Positions 16,371-27,600 of a stretch of DNA of 64,000 nucleotides are shown piece by piece. Location: NCBI RefSeq assembly GCF_002982135.1, contig NZ_CP019981.1, positions 2,073,092 to 2,137,091 of the forward strand, in the 5' to 3' direction. The position numbers and the translations under genes were made by a program. Numbering within the stretch: the first letter of the stretch is position 1; each line of letters opens with the position of its first letter. The notes under the pieces were generated by a model. It worked only from the letters and a program-made list of their open reading frames with translations. It was not told the DNA's origin and made no database searches. The DNA is from Pediococcus inopinatus. GTDB lineage: Bacteria; Bacillota; Bacilli; Lactobacillales; Lactobacillaceae.

Positions 16371-16399
16371 TTGAATTGGATTTTTAATCAGAATATACT
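16371..16399 (+). promoter_or_regulatory. Promoter of the choloylglycine hydrolase family gene
   Basis: TTGAAT (16371-16376) and TATACT (16394-16399) are separated by 17 bases. This places the transcription start upstream of ATG 16443 and rules out the longer upstream reading frame. Confidence 0.7.
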
Positions 16400-16442
16400 A
16401 ATCCTAAGTTTAAATAATCTACTAATAGGATGTGACGCGCTG

Positions 16443-17429
16443 ATGTGTACAAGTGTAATGTATCAAAATGCCAAAGGAAATTGGTTTTTAGCACGAACAA
16501 TGGACTTCTCATTTGAATTAGATGGTCGTCCAGTTGTAATTCCCCGCAACTTTCATTTCCAAAGTGATGCTAACGAAGCGGGCTTTGATACAAAACTGGG
16601 CTTTGGCGTTGCTGGACGTAACTTAAACGGCTATATCCTAGTTGATGGGGTAAACGAGGCCGGAGTTGGGGCTGCTACCCTTTACTTTGACGGATTGGCA
16701 AAATTTGCGGATCAACGCGAACACGGAAAAACTGATTTAGCTCCTCATGAAGTTATTAACTGGATTCTTGGAAATATAACAAGTGTAGCTGACTTAAAAG
16801 AAAAAATTAACGATGTAAACATTGTGGCCATCGCCAACGACTTGTTTAAAATTGTTGTTCCTTTGCACTGGATTGTGGGTGATAAGTCTGGTGCTTGTGT
16901 CGTGTTGGAACAGGATAAGGAAGGGATGCATGTCATGGATGATCCCGCTAAAGTGATGACCAACAGTCCTGATTTTCAATGGCATTTAAAGAATTTGAAT
17001 AATTATGTGCAATTAAAGCCCACGTCACACAGTGCCAAAGCATACGGTGAATTTAAATCAGATGCCTATGGATTGGGCAGTGGTGCGTTAGGTTTGCCTG
17101 GAGATTACACATCTGTTTCCCGGTTTGTGCGAGCGGCGTTTATTCGCGAAAATACGGATAAGGCTGACACGACAGGTGGCTCGATTAATGCGCTATCGCA
17201 TATTTTAAATAGTGTAGAGATTCCTAAAGGGGTTAAGGCTGATAATGAGGGCGGTTGTGATTATTCGCAATATCGTGGGTATATGAGTTTGGATGAAGGC
17301 GCCTATTACATGCAACCTTATGATGACCAAACGATTACGCGAGTGGCACTCACCCCTGAAGTTTTGAATGCCAGTGAACCTACAGAGTATCCACTACAGA
17401 AACAACAACAATTTAATTCAGTAAATTAA
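16443..17429 (+). CDS. Choloylglycine hydrolase / penicillin V acylase family (Ntn hydrolase)
   Basis: This 328-residue protein is read from ATG 16443. Only this start places Cys at position 2, the residue that becomes the N-terminal nucleophile after Met removal (MCTSVMYQ). Other family residues are Arg18 and Asp21 (FLARTMDF), an Asn in VMTNSPDFQWHL (about 172) and Arg in VSRFVRAAF. The position that is Asn82 in typical bile salt hydrolases appears here as Tyr (ATLYF, about residue 81), as in penicillin V acylases. Bile salt activity is therefore less certain than the usual annotation implies. It is cytoplasmic and monocistronic, with its own promoter and terminator. Confidence 0.88.
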   Translation: MCTSVMYQNAKGNWFLARTMDFSFELDGRPVVIPRNFHFQSDANEAGFDTKLGFGVAGRNLNGYILVDGVNEAGVGAATLYFDGLAKFADQREHGKTDLAPHEVINWILGNITSVADLKEKINDVNIVAIANDLFKIVVPLHWIVGDKSGACVVLEQDKEGMHVMDDPAKVMTNSPDFQWHLKNLNNYVQLKPTSHSAKAYGEFKSDAYGLGSGALGLPGDYTSVSRFVRAAFIRENTDKADTTGGSINALSHILNSVEIPKGVKADNEGGCDYSQYRGYMSLDEGAYYMQPYDDQTITRVALTPEVLNASEPTEYPLQKQQQFNSVN

Positions 17430-17432
17430 TTT

Positions 17433-17488
17433 AAAACCCGATTTGGAGAAGCCGAGACACGGTTTGCTGCCAAATCGGGTTTTTTATT
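17433..17488 (+). terminator. Rho-independent terminator after the hydrolase gene
   Basis: AAAACCCGATTTGG pairs with CCAAATCGGGTTTT around a long loop that itself contains AAGCCG/CGGTTT, followed by TTTTTATTTT. Confidence 0.85.
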
Positions 17489-17520
17489 TTCCTTAAGATT
17501 AATTATAGTAAGATTTTAAA

Positions 17521-17529
17521 TGCTATAAT
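17521..17529 (+). promoter_or_regulatory. Extended -10 promoter of the ABC exporter operon
   Basis: TGCTATAAT is a perfect TGnTATAAT extended -10 element. The -35 region (AATTAT) is poor, as is common for this promoter class. Confidence 0.6.
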
Positions 17530-17571
17530 TCAATTAACAGCAAAATCAGACTAGAGAGGACGTTTTTGGAA

Positions 17572-18273
17572 ATGGCGTTTATTACATTAAAAGATGAAAC
17601 GAAACGATACACTATGGAAAGTAATACAATTGTGGCAAATGATAAAGTCAGTTTTGACATCGATGAGGGCGAGTTGGTCATTATTTTAGGCGAATCTGGA
17701 GCTGGAAAATCGACGGTCTTAAATATGTTGGGCGGGATGGATCATCCAACGGAAGGCAGCATCTTAATTGATGGCCAAGACATTGCTACTTATACTGAAC
17801 GTCAATTAACTGAGTATCGGCGCACCATGGTGGGGTTTGTTTTCCAGTTTTACAACTTGATTCCCAATTTAACTGCGCGTGAAAATGTTGAGTTGGCTAG
17901 TCAGGTGACTTCTGATGCATTAGATGTGGATGAGACACTAAAACACGTTGGCTTGGATAAACGGATGGCTAACTTTCCAGCTCAATTATCTGGTGGTGAA
18001 CAGCAGCGGGTGGCGATTGCCCGAGCACTAGCCAAGAATCCCAAATTATTGCTATGCGATGAACCGACTGGGGCCTTAGATTACCACACGGGAAAACAAA
18101 TTTTGAAATTGCTACAGGATACCGCGCGTAAAACGCATCGGACCGTTTTGATTGTGACGCATAATTCAATGATCGCTCCTATGGCTGATAAGGTCATTCA
18201 TTTAAAGGATGCCCAGGTCAAAGGGATTGAACGTAATGAGCATCCTACCCCTGTTGAAAACATTGAATGGTAG
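17572..18273 (+). CDS. ABC transporter ATP-binding protein (MacB/LolD-like)
   Basis: This ATPase of about 233 residues energises the FtsX-type permease encoded next to it. Walker A is GESGAGKST (about residues 43-51), the Q-loop lies in [15 protein letters not shown], the signature is LSGGEQQR, Walker B is [12 protein letters not shown] and the H-loop is VTHN. The FQFYNLIP and EPTGALD spellings are typical of the MacB/LolD group that serves FtsX permeases in peptide or lipoprotein handling and antimicrobial resistance. ATG 17572 is used. A TTG at 17566 is an alternative, closer to the GAGAGGA site. Confidence 0.88.
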   Translation: MAFITLKDETKRYTMESNTIVANDKVSFDIDEGELVIILGESGAGKSTVLNMLGGMDHPTEGSILIDGQDIATYTERQLTEYRRTMVGFVFQFYNLIPNLTARENVELASQVTSDALDVDETLKHVGLDKRMANFPAQLSGGEQQRVAIARALAKNPKLLLCDEPTGALDYHTGKQILKLLQDTARKTHRTVLIVTHNSMIAPMADKVIHLKDAQVKGIERNEHPTPVENIEW

Positions 18274-18285
18274 GTGGCGGAAATA

Positions 18286-20850
18286 ATGAATCGAACTTAT
18301 TTTAAAGCCACTGTGCGTGAGATTACCCAATCGATGGGAAAATTCATTTCAATCGTACTGATTATTTTGTTAGGATCATTGCTCTATGTGGGCATTCGCG
18401 GGGTTGGCCCTGATTTGAATCAATCTGCCAATCATTATTTTCAACAACAAAAGTTGAGTGACGTCAAAGTTAGCTCAACAATGGGTTTAACGAACAGCGA
18501 TTTAACTTCAATTAAGCAAAACAAAAACGTTAAGCATGCAGTGGCCAGCCATATGGTCACGCTGCAAAAGAGTCGTAATCAGGTTGTCAGTGTATACAAT
18601 TATCAAAAACAGACAAAACTTGATAAATTAAAGCTGGTAAGTGGCAAACTGCCAGTCAAAAATAACCAAATTGTTTTGGACAATAAGGCTAAAGAAAATG
18701 GCTACCAGCTTGGAGACACTTATCGGTTACCGAAAAATACGAATCTCAACCGGCGTAGTTTTAAAATTGTCGGTTTTGTAAACTCGCCTCAATTTGTCAG
18801 CAGCACGGACCGCGGGACCACAAATTTAGGTAGCGGTACGGTTGATTATTTTGCGTACGTACCTAACACGGCATTTAGCCAAAAGGAATATGCCTCGATT
18901 GCAGTACAGTTTAAAAACGCTAACCACTATGCGGCCGGGACAGATGCCTATAATAACCAGGTTGATCGTCAAAAAGCGGATTTAAAATCAGATTTAAGTG
19001 GTCGGCCACGTGCACGCCAAAAACAACTGCAAAATAAGGCACAGAAAAAATTAGATCAACAAACTACTAAAATTGAAAAACAAGAAAAAGAGTTGGCGAA
19101 AGTGCCAAGTGGTTATCAAACGGCCAAAATAAAGGCAGCAAAACAAGAACTTGCTGCTGGCAAGAAAAAGATTACGGCGTCTGAAGTTCAGATTAAGCAA
19201 ATTGCCAAGCCAACTTATTTATATAACGATCGAACAATGAATCCGGGCTATCAAGATTACTTTGACGAATCTCATAGTATTGCCGCAATCGCAATTATTT
19301 TCCCAGGGTTCTTCCTGTTCATTGCGATTTTAATTACCTTTTCCACAATTTCACGGATGGTGGAGAAAAACCGGCGTGAAGTTGGCCTTATGCGGGCGCT
19401 TGGTTATACCAAACGTGAAATCGCGATGAAATATATCGTCTATACATTGTTAGCTGGAATTCTTGGTGCCGGACTTGGCGGGGTGCTTGGGATGCTGACT
19501 TTGCCACAATTTGTTTTCAGTTTGCTCAGCAATAATAATCTAACTGAGTTTGTGGGTGTAATTCCATGGTCCTACCTTGCACAAACGATGGCGGCGGGAT
19601 TAATCGCCACCTTAGGCAGTGCGTTGATCGTCTTAACCATCAATTTACGAGAAGCTCCGACGAATTTGATGCGAGAACGGGCGCCTAAAGCTGGTAAACG
19701 AATTCTGTTAGAACGAATTAAACCACTCTGGTCGCGACTTAGCTTTAATCAAAAGGTCAGTTATCGAAATCTCTTCCGTTACAAAGGAAGAATGATCATG
19801 ACAATTGTCGGGATTGCTGGGTGTACTGGTTTAATTTTGACAGGATTTGGAATTCAAGATTCTGTGAACGATTTAGTCCCGACCCAATATGAAGACGTCC
19901 AGCATTTTCAAGCATTAGTGACGGTAGAAAAAGCCACCCAGAAAGTGCATGCGGCTAATATCTCGGCACAAAAATCTGTGATGGTAAAATCAATTACGGC
20001 CCGACCCACACACGGAACGGCCAACGATACGGTCACTTTAATGGTGCCGAAAACTACGTCTAATTTTGATAAGTATGTGACTTTGAAATCAGTCGCCACC
20101 AATAAAAAACTTCATTTGACTGATAGGGGCGTTATTCTATCCGAGAAACTGGCGACTGATATGAATGCTAAGGCAGGCAGTTCGGTCAATCTCCAAATTG
20201 GGGGTAAAAAAGTAACTGCAAAGGTTACGGGGGTTACCACCAATTATGCGGGGCACTGGCTCTACACCACGCAATCCTATTATAAAAAGTTAACCGGTAA
20301 TTCGACTAAGGCTACAACACGTTTAATTAAAACTAGTCATACGAAAAAGGCCCAACGAGAAAAACTAAGTCGCCAATTATTAAAAGAGACCGGTGTTTTA
20401 AACGTCAGTTTTCCAAGGTATGCGGCTAGTTCACTGAGTACAGGTGGATTGGGATCAGTCGTCTTAATTATGATCGTCATGTCGGGAGCTTTAGCTTTGG
20501 TGGTGCTATATAACTTAACGAACATCAATATTTCCGAACGGCTTCGGGAATTAGCCACGATTAAAGTGCTTGGTTTTTACGATCGTGAAGTTACGGCCTA
20601 TGTGGCACGAGAAAATGTGGTCTTTACCATCGCTGGAATTGTACTTGGTTGGGGAATTGGTTTGTTCTTACATCAATTCATTATGGTCAAAGCCCAAACG
20701 GGTAGTATTTTGTTTCCAATGACGATTCATTACCCAGGCTACATCTGGTCAGCGGTCATTACGGGATGTTTCAGTCTGTTTATCGGAATTTTGACCCATT
20801 ATAAACTTAAACATATTGATATGCTGGATGCGTTGGCAGCTGGCGAGTAG
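18286..20850 (+). CDS. ABC transporter permease, large FtsX/MacB-like family
   Basis: This permease of about 854 residues has two FtsX modules. It has one N-terminal span (residues about 18-37), an extracellular domain, and a Lys/Gln-rich coiled coil (about 245-300). Three spans follow (about 335-465), with SRMVEKNRREVGLMRALGYT as the FtsX coupling helix. The second half has a span near 505-525, an extracellular domain and three C-terminal spans containing SERLRELATIKVLGFYDREV. ATG 18286 follows the ATPase stop by 12 bases; a GTG at 18274 is an alternative. With the upstream ATPase and downstream TetR gene it forms one operon. The exported substrate is unknown. Confidence 0.87.
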   Translation: MNRTYFKATVREITQSMGKFISIVLIILLGSLLYVGIRGVGPDLNQSANHYFQQQKLSDVKVSSTMGLTNSDLTSIKQNKNVKHAVASHMVTLQKSRNQVVSVYNYQKQTKLDKLKLVSGKLPVKNNQIVLDNKAKENGYQLGDTYRLPKNTNLNRRSFKIVGFVNSPQFVSSTDRGTTNLGSGTVDYFAYVPNTAFSQKEYASIAVQFKNANHYAAGTDAYNNQVDRQKADLKSDLSGRPRARQKQLQNKAQKKLDQQTTKIEKQEKELAKVPSGYQTAKIKAAKQELAAGKKKITASEVQIKQIAKPTYLYNDRTMNPGYQDYFDESHSIAAIAIIFPGFFLFIAILITFSTISRMVEKNRREVGLMRALGYTKREIAMKYIVYTLLAGILGAGLGGVLGMLTLPQFVFSLLSNNNLTEFVGVIPWSYLAQTMAAGLIATLGSALIVLTINLREAPTNLMRERAPKAGKRILLERIKPLWSRLSFNQKVSYRNLFRYKGRMIMTIVGIAGCTGLILTGFGIQDSVNDLVPTQYEDVQHFQALVTVEKATQKVHAANISAQKSVMVKSITARPTHGTANDTVTLMVPKTTSNFDKYVTLKSVATNKKLHLTDRGVILSEKLATDMNAKAGSSVNLQIGGKKVTAKVTGVTTNYAGHWLYTTQSYYKKLTGNSTKATTRLIKTSHTKKAQREKLSRQLLKETGVLNVSFPRYAASSLSTGGLGSVVLIMIVMSGALALVVLYNLTNINISERLRELATIKVLGFYDREVTAYVARENVVFTIAGIVLGWGIGLFLHQFIMVKAQTGSILFPMTIHYPGYIWSAVITGCFSLFIGILTHYKLKHIDMLDALAAGE

Positions 20851-20869
20851 TTGAGAGGGGATCTTTGAT

Positions 20870-21430
20870 ATGAAGGAAAAGCAACAGAAAATTTTTGATG
20901 CGGCTCAAAAAGATTTTCAAGAGTCCGGGTTTAAAGGAACCAACATTGCTGAAATTACACAACATGCAGGAGTTGCAGTGGGGACCTTTTATCGATTTTA
21001 TGAATCAAAAGAAGAAGTTTTCTTTCAGGTTTATGCAGCAGAAAATGAGCGCGTAAAACAGGAAATAGTGACAACCAATGATCTTACTGAAGATCCTCGC
21101 ACACTTTTTCCTAAAATAATGACGCAATTATTGGCAGACGTCAAAAATAGTTTGATTTTGCAGGACTGGTACACGAATCCAAAGTTAAAACGACTTATTA
21201 AAAATAATCCGAATCTGCAAGATGATTTTATGTGCCACACAGTTTCCCAATTAGTTAAGCAATGGCAAAAAGATGATCGCCTTAAATCAGGGCTATCCGA
21301 GAGTCGTGTGCATCAATTATTTGAGGCCTTAGTTGTTGTTGATAATCATCAAGATGAGTTACTAGATGGGGATTACGAGCAATTGCGAGAGGATTTGGTT
21401 CAAGGAATTTTAGATCGAATTTTGAAATAA
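20870..21430 (+). CDS. TetR/AcrR family transcriptional regulator
   Basis: This 186-residue protein has an N-terminal TetR helix-turn-helix (residues about 5-50: IFDAAQKDFQESGFKGTNIA, then HAGVAVGTFYRFYESKEEVF). The C-terminal part is variable and probably binds a ligand. It lies 19 bases after the permease gene with GAGAGGGG as ribosome site, so it is the last gene of the exporter operon and likely controls it. No clear operator palindrome is visible near the operon promoter. Confidence 0.88.
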   Translation: MKEKQQKIFDAAQKDFQESGFKGTNIAEITQHAGVAVGTFYRFYESKEEVFFQVYAAENERVKQEIVTTNDLTEDPRTLFPKIMTQLLADVKNSLILQDWYTNPKLKRLIKNNPNLQDDFMCHTVSQLVKQWQKDDRLKSGLSESRVHQLFEALVVVDNHQDELLDGDYEQLREDLVQGILDRILK

Positions 21431-21448
21431 TTTTGAAACAATAATGAA

Positions 21449-21482
21449 GCGAGGTCAGAGAAATTCTGGCCTCGTTTTTTTG
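21449..21482 (+). terminator. Rho-independent terminator of the ABC/TetR operon
   Basis: CGAGGTCAG pairs with CTGGCCTCG around a short loop, followed by TTTTTTTG. Confidence 0.85.
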
Positions 21483-21579
21483 TTTTTAGATGTGGAATTT
21501 GGAGAGATAACGGTTTTTTACAAAATGGTAGTTTAGGAACATGTGAATGAAAAAGATAGCGCTCGTTTTACTATAAAGG

Positions 21580-21588
21580 TGATATAAT
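21580..21588 (+). promoter_or_regulatory. Extended -10 promoter of the adhesin gene
   Basis: TGATATAAT matches TGnTATAAT. A small leader hairpin ATGGT-GCGA-ACCAT (21616-21629) follows before the ribosome binding site. Confidence 0.55.
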
Positions 21589-21653
21589 AACTGTGTACAT
21601 ATAAATTAATAGTTCATGGTGCGAACCATAGACGGAAGAAAGGATGATTAACT

Positions 21654-24600
21654 ATGCAAATTCAAAACAAAAAGCATCGTGCAAAATTGATCCATGATAC
21701 AGGGGAAATTAAGCAACATTACAAAATGTATAAGACTACCAAAGGATGGCTTTTTGCAGGAATTGCATTACTCACTTTTGGAGCAAGTGTGACATTTGGA
21801 TCATATACAGTTCAAGCAGATACCGATGTTTCAAGTGCAGAAAGTGAGAGCACAGTTGTGGCAAGTAGTGCTAGTTCCTCATCAGCAGCAAGTGCGAAAT
21901 CCACCACTGCCGAATCCGCAAGCTCGTCGAGTGCTGTCTCCGATACTTCTTCAAATGCGTCTTCAGCGACTTTGAGCAGTTCAACATCAAGTTCAAGTTC
22001 GAGTAGCAGTGCGGCGTCTGATACGCCAAGTTCTGCGGTATCTAGTGCTAGTGGCTCATCTGAAACAGCAGATGATACAAGCTTGGCATCAGCTTCAGAA
22101 GGTAGCGGTGCTAGTTCCAAAAGCAGTGTAGCTAGTTCGGCTACTAGTGCTAGTAGAATTGCGCCAACAGCTGCAGACTTAACTAATACTTCAGTCCTAT
22201 CCGAAGCAGTGGATGTCACAACTGCTGCAGCTTCAGTAGATCTGTCTGCTGATTCAGTAGGGTATGGCAGTACTGGTAATTTTAAGATCGACTTTAATTT
22301 TGCTGGTAATGCTGGGGATGTCTTCACTATTACAATTCCGGCTAATTCACCGGCTTATTCTCTAGATACTAATATAGAAGAATTACCGACTAGTCAGGGT
22401 ACCACAAGCATCAAAAAAAACGCAGATGGTTCAACTACGATCACATATACTGTAAGTGACAATGCTGCACATATCGCTGAGTTTACTTTGAATGCTTATA
22501 CCAATGAGTGGGGACCAGTTGCTGCACCGATGACCGAAATTGGCACAACATCTAAAAAGATTACTTATACAATTAATGGTGTTGCTCAAACGCCGGTTAC
22601 ATTCACACAAATAATTAAGCCTAGTGCTAACCCAACAGCACCAACTAGAACCAATCCCGATACGACAGTCACTTCAGTAATTCCTGATACAAACTATGTT
22701 TATGCTTTTGCCATTAATGAAGCGAATGGGGTTCATGATGATGGTTTCCCTTCTAAACAAGTGAATTCAGCAGATAATTATGGAGGAACCACGGTGACAC
22801 TCCCAGTACCAACGGGTTTTGTCCTGAATGCATCTTTGACTAATCAGTTAAATGCTTTTACCGACGGAACAACCATTACACAACCCAATGGTGAAAGTGG
22901 TGACATTATAATTACAGTTCCTGCGGGATCAGGTAATCAAAATTACCAAGGTGGAGTAGGCTACAAAATTGCGGGCTTTTATGATGTGACTCAAACGAGT
23001 AGTAACCAAAAGTTAACTGCTTCGGGCCCAGCAACTCTAACGCAAATTATTAATGCCGCTGGAGATAAATTAACAGCAACGGCCGATGGTACTTGGACAG
23101 AAACTATTCGTGCCAGCGGTGATGATGGTAAAGATGGAAATACAAGTGCCAAGGTTTCAGCGGTTGGTAACAGTAGTACAACTCCTAATCAATTATTGTT
23201 GAATAGTGATGCATCTGATGATCCTACTTCGCTGAACAGTTTTACTTTTTCAACTATAAGTGCGTCTGACCTAACAGACGCAACAATTATAATTACAATC
23301 CCTGATGGTTTTGATGCTACGAGTGTCAAATTGCCAGCAGCTGGTGCAACAACTTCGTCCTACTTGCCCGGGACAACTTCTTACGGATATACGGTGACAT
23401 TGGCGGATGGAACAGTTGAAACAGGTACTATTGCAGCTGGTGCTACCCTTACACCAACGGATAATTCGTCAATTCGGAAACTTGTGTTAACACCGAACTT
23501 TTTAGCAGCTGGTGCAAATAGTGGAAATATACTTGAAAAGGGTAGTCAAAAAATTGTGGTTTATGGAAAATTATCTGCTACCTATGACGATGGGACCGCT
23601 GTTTTAGCAGGCGACACTTTGACATCGACAATCGAAATTGCGTTTGGTTCGACAACTGAAACTGGAGGAATTGAGTTCACTAATGCAACTGGTACAGTGA
23701 CACAAACGGTAGTTACAACTGGTGTAGCTAAAGTATCCGGCTATAAGCATCAAACAAGCCAGGTTCCTGGAAAAGTTGCTGGAACTATTTCGTTGTCTAT
23801 GTCAGGGGATACTAATCAAACGGCAAATGCTGTTTATGAGCCAATTTATTATTTTGTGATTCCATCAGGTACAACTGTTTCAAACATTACAAATGTACCA
23901 GCAGGTGGAGTTATTTCCGAATTCCTAGCTGATAATGGCCAGGAAGTTGTAAAAATTGACTACACAGGGAGTGGTGTTTCGGTTACAACTCAAGAAACAT
24001 ATTTACTTTCTATTGAATTAACCAATAACGGGGATGCAATGCCCGGAGAGTATTCGTTTGCGATGTATGTTACTTCACCAACGACCCCTCTACAAAATAA
24101 AACCCCAGTTACAGATACGTCGTTTACCGATGGTGATGTCAATGCGCTGTCGTTCTATACTGATACTTGGAAGATTATCTCTGTATCATCAGTTTACGAA
24201 GCTTCAACAGCACAAGGGAATCAAGATACAACGGCGGTTAAAGATGGAACTTCACTTACCACCGAAGATTCGACCTTAATTTTTAACGATGCTATTCAGA
24301 ATACAAGTAAAAAAGAAGCAACCAATGTTATTTCACTAATTAATTTACCTACAGTTGGGGATTCACAGGGTTCTCAATATACTTTTGATATGACAGGCGC
24401 AATTACTGTACCAGCTGGTGGAACAGTTTTGTATTCAACATCACAACAGACACCGCCGACTAGTGGACAACCAAGTACATCTGGCTACGTTACGGCAGAC
24501 CAAATTTTGGATTGGTCGACAGTGCGATCGATTATTATCGAATTTGACTCAATTGCCAGCAATCAGACTACAGGACGAATCGCAATTGTTGGAACTACAG

Positions 24601-27600
24601 AAAACTTTGCAGATCAAGCCAACAAAACCGGTTATCTAGAAACAGCCCTTTATTCTGATGGATATATGCCAGTTGTGTCTGGAGCCGGGACCGCAGCGCA
24701 AATTACAATTATTGCCCCATCAACGGTTGAACTTAGTAAAGTAAGCTTCCCATATGACGGGAATACTAAAGCAAGTGAGGCCAGTGGATTAACTGCCAAG
24801 GTTACCTTATCAGATGGAACTAGCACAACTGTAAGCCTAGACAACTCAGATATTGTTCTTACGGTACCGGATGGTACTGATGCTGGTTCATATACGTATA
24901 AATTATCAGCTACAGGTTTGGCAAAGGTTAATGAAGTAGCCGGCACCGATACTTTAAGTAATCCAGACACTACTGGAACAATCATAATTACGGCCGCTGA
25001 AGTTAAGGCGAGCTTGAATAATGATGGTTTTGCATTTGATGGTGTAACAAAAGCTAGCGAAGATAAAGGCTTAATTGCTACAGTTGCTTTGAAGGATGGT
25101 ACTACTAAAGAGGTCAGTTTAACAAGCGATGACATCGTAGTGGCTAACGACAGCACTAAAGGTGGCGAATATTCGTATACTTTGAGTGATACAGGTTTGG
25201 CAAAGGTTCAAACCGCTGTAGGAGACAATTATGTGGTTAATGCGACTGATGTGACCGGAACGATCACAATTGCATCACCACCGGCCGTGAGTTTGGGACA
25301 GGATAGCTTTGTGTACAATGGTACCAGCGCTAGTGGTGCAGATGATTTAAGTGTGGTGTTAGTAATGCCAGATGGAAGTCGTCAAACTTTAAAACTTACA
25401 AGTGGAGATATTACGGTAACTGATGACAGCGCAAATGTAGGTGAATATACGTATAAACTCAGCGCAGATGGATTAGCTCGACTGCAAGCAATTGTCGGAA
25501 CAGAAACCATTACCAATCCTGACGCAACGGCCAAAATTACGATTACACCTGCCACATCAATAGTAGATCTAAATGACGTTTCGATTAACTATGATGGCAC
25601 AACAAAAGCAAGTGATGCTACTGGTTTAACAGCTACAGCTACAGTGGTCACTGCCGATGGTGATTCTAAAGTTGTAGATTTAACTAGTGGAGATATTACG
25701 GCAACTGATGATGATACGGCGCCTGGCGATTACACATATACGCTTAATGATGCCGGTTTAGCGGCAGTACAAGCTGCGGTTGGTAGTAACTATACAGTAA
25801 CAAATGCGACAGGCACTATTACTATTACAGCAATTAAAGCTAAAGTGACTCTGAATGATACAAGCTTTACGTATGATGGCACAACAAAAGCTAGTCAAGC
25901 TTCTGGTCTTACAGCAACAGTTGATGGAAAAGTTGTGGACTTAACAAGTGAAGATATTACGGTGGCAAATGATGGTACTAATGCGAATGGATATAAGTAT
26001 AGTTTGAGTGCAACCGGTTTACAGAAGGTTCAATCTGCAGTTGGTAGTAACTATATTCTTAATTCAGATGGTGTGACCGGGACAATTACCATTGATAAAG
26101 CTAAGGTTACGATTACGGCACCAACACTTTTAAAGGATTATGATGGCAAACCATATGCTGGTGATACTTCAGCAACTATCAGCGATAAACCTGCAGCAGG
26201 CGTTGATTTACAATATTCATTAACAGATATTAGTGGAGATGTAAATCAAGGTACTTATCCAATTACTGTGACTGCGACGGATGCAGACAATCCTAATTAT
26301 ATAGTTTCAGTTGTTAATGGTAATTTAACGATTAAAGCAGCTGATACTTCTGTTGTGTTGAATCCCGGTGGTTTTTCATTTGATGGAACAACTAAAGCCA
26401 GTGAAGCAAACAATTTAACAGCAACAGTTAATGGACAAAAGGTAGATTTAACCAGTTCAGATATTGTTATGGTTACCAAAGATGGAACTGCAAGTGGTGA
26501 TTATACTTACAGCTTGTCTGCAACAGGTTTGGCCAAAGTCCAAGCCGCCGCCGGAGACAACTACACGGTAAATGCTGATGCAACCGGGACAATTACAATT
26601 ACACCAGTAGCTGCAAAAGTAACCTTTAAATTTATTGATGGACAAGGTAATAAAATTAAGGCCGATCAAATTGTGGATGGCAACGTGGGGGATGCGTACA
26701 GTTTAACTGCACCAAATATCCCAGGCTATGCGTTTGAATCATCAGATGAACCATTAAGTGGGACGATTACCGGTAATGAAACAATCACGCTCGTTTATAA
26801 AAACGGGACTGTGGCAGAAGAAACACCTGCCAAAGTAACCTTCAAGTTTGTTGACGAGAACGGAAATACAATTAAATCTGATCAAGTGCTGAATGGTTAC
26901 GTAGGAAATGCTTATGACCTAACTGCGCCTGATATTGACGGCTATGCGTTTGCATCATCAGACGAACCATTAAATGGCAAGATTACCGGTGATGAAACAA
27001 TTACGCTCGTTTATAAGAACGGAACTGTGGCAACAGAAACACCTGCCAAAGTAACCTTTAAGTTTGTCGATGAAAATGGAAACACAATCAAATCAGATCA
27101 AGTGCTGAACGGTTACGTAGGAAATGCATACGATCTAACGGCACCTAATATTGATGGCTATGCATTTGCCTCATCAGACGAACCGTTAAACGGTAAGATT
27201 ACCGGTGATGAAACAATTACACTTGTTTATAAGAACGGAACTGTGGCAACAGAAACACCCGCAAAAGTAACCTTCAAGTTTGTCGATGAGAATGGAAACA
27301 CGATCAAATCTGACCAAGTGCTGAATGGTTACGTAGGAAATGCATACGACCTAACGGCACCAAATATTGACGGCTATGCATTTGCCTCATCAGATGAACC
27401 ACTAAACGGTAAGATTACCGGCGATGAAACAATCACGTTGGTTTATAAGAATGGGACAGTGGCAACAGAAACACCCGCAAAAGTAACCTTTAAGTTTGTC
27501 GATGAAAATGGGAACACAATCAAATCAGACCAAGTGCTGAACGGTTACGTAGGAAATGCCTATGACCTAACTGCGCCAACAATTGCGGGTTATGTGTTTG

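Noticed and set aside
16371-16442. Longer N-terminus for the choloylglycine hydrolase family gene
   Set aside because: The segment contains the promoter, and it would bury the Cys2 nucleophile that must become N-terminal.
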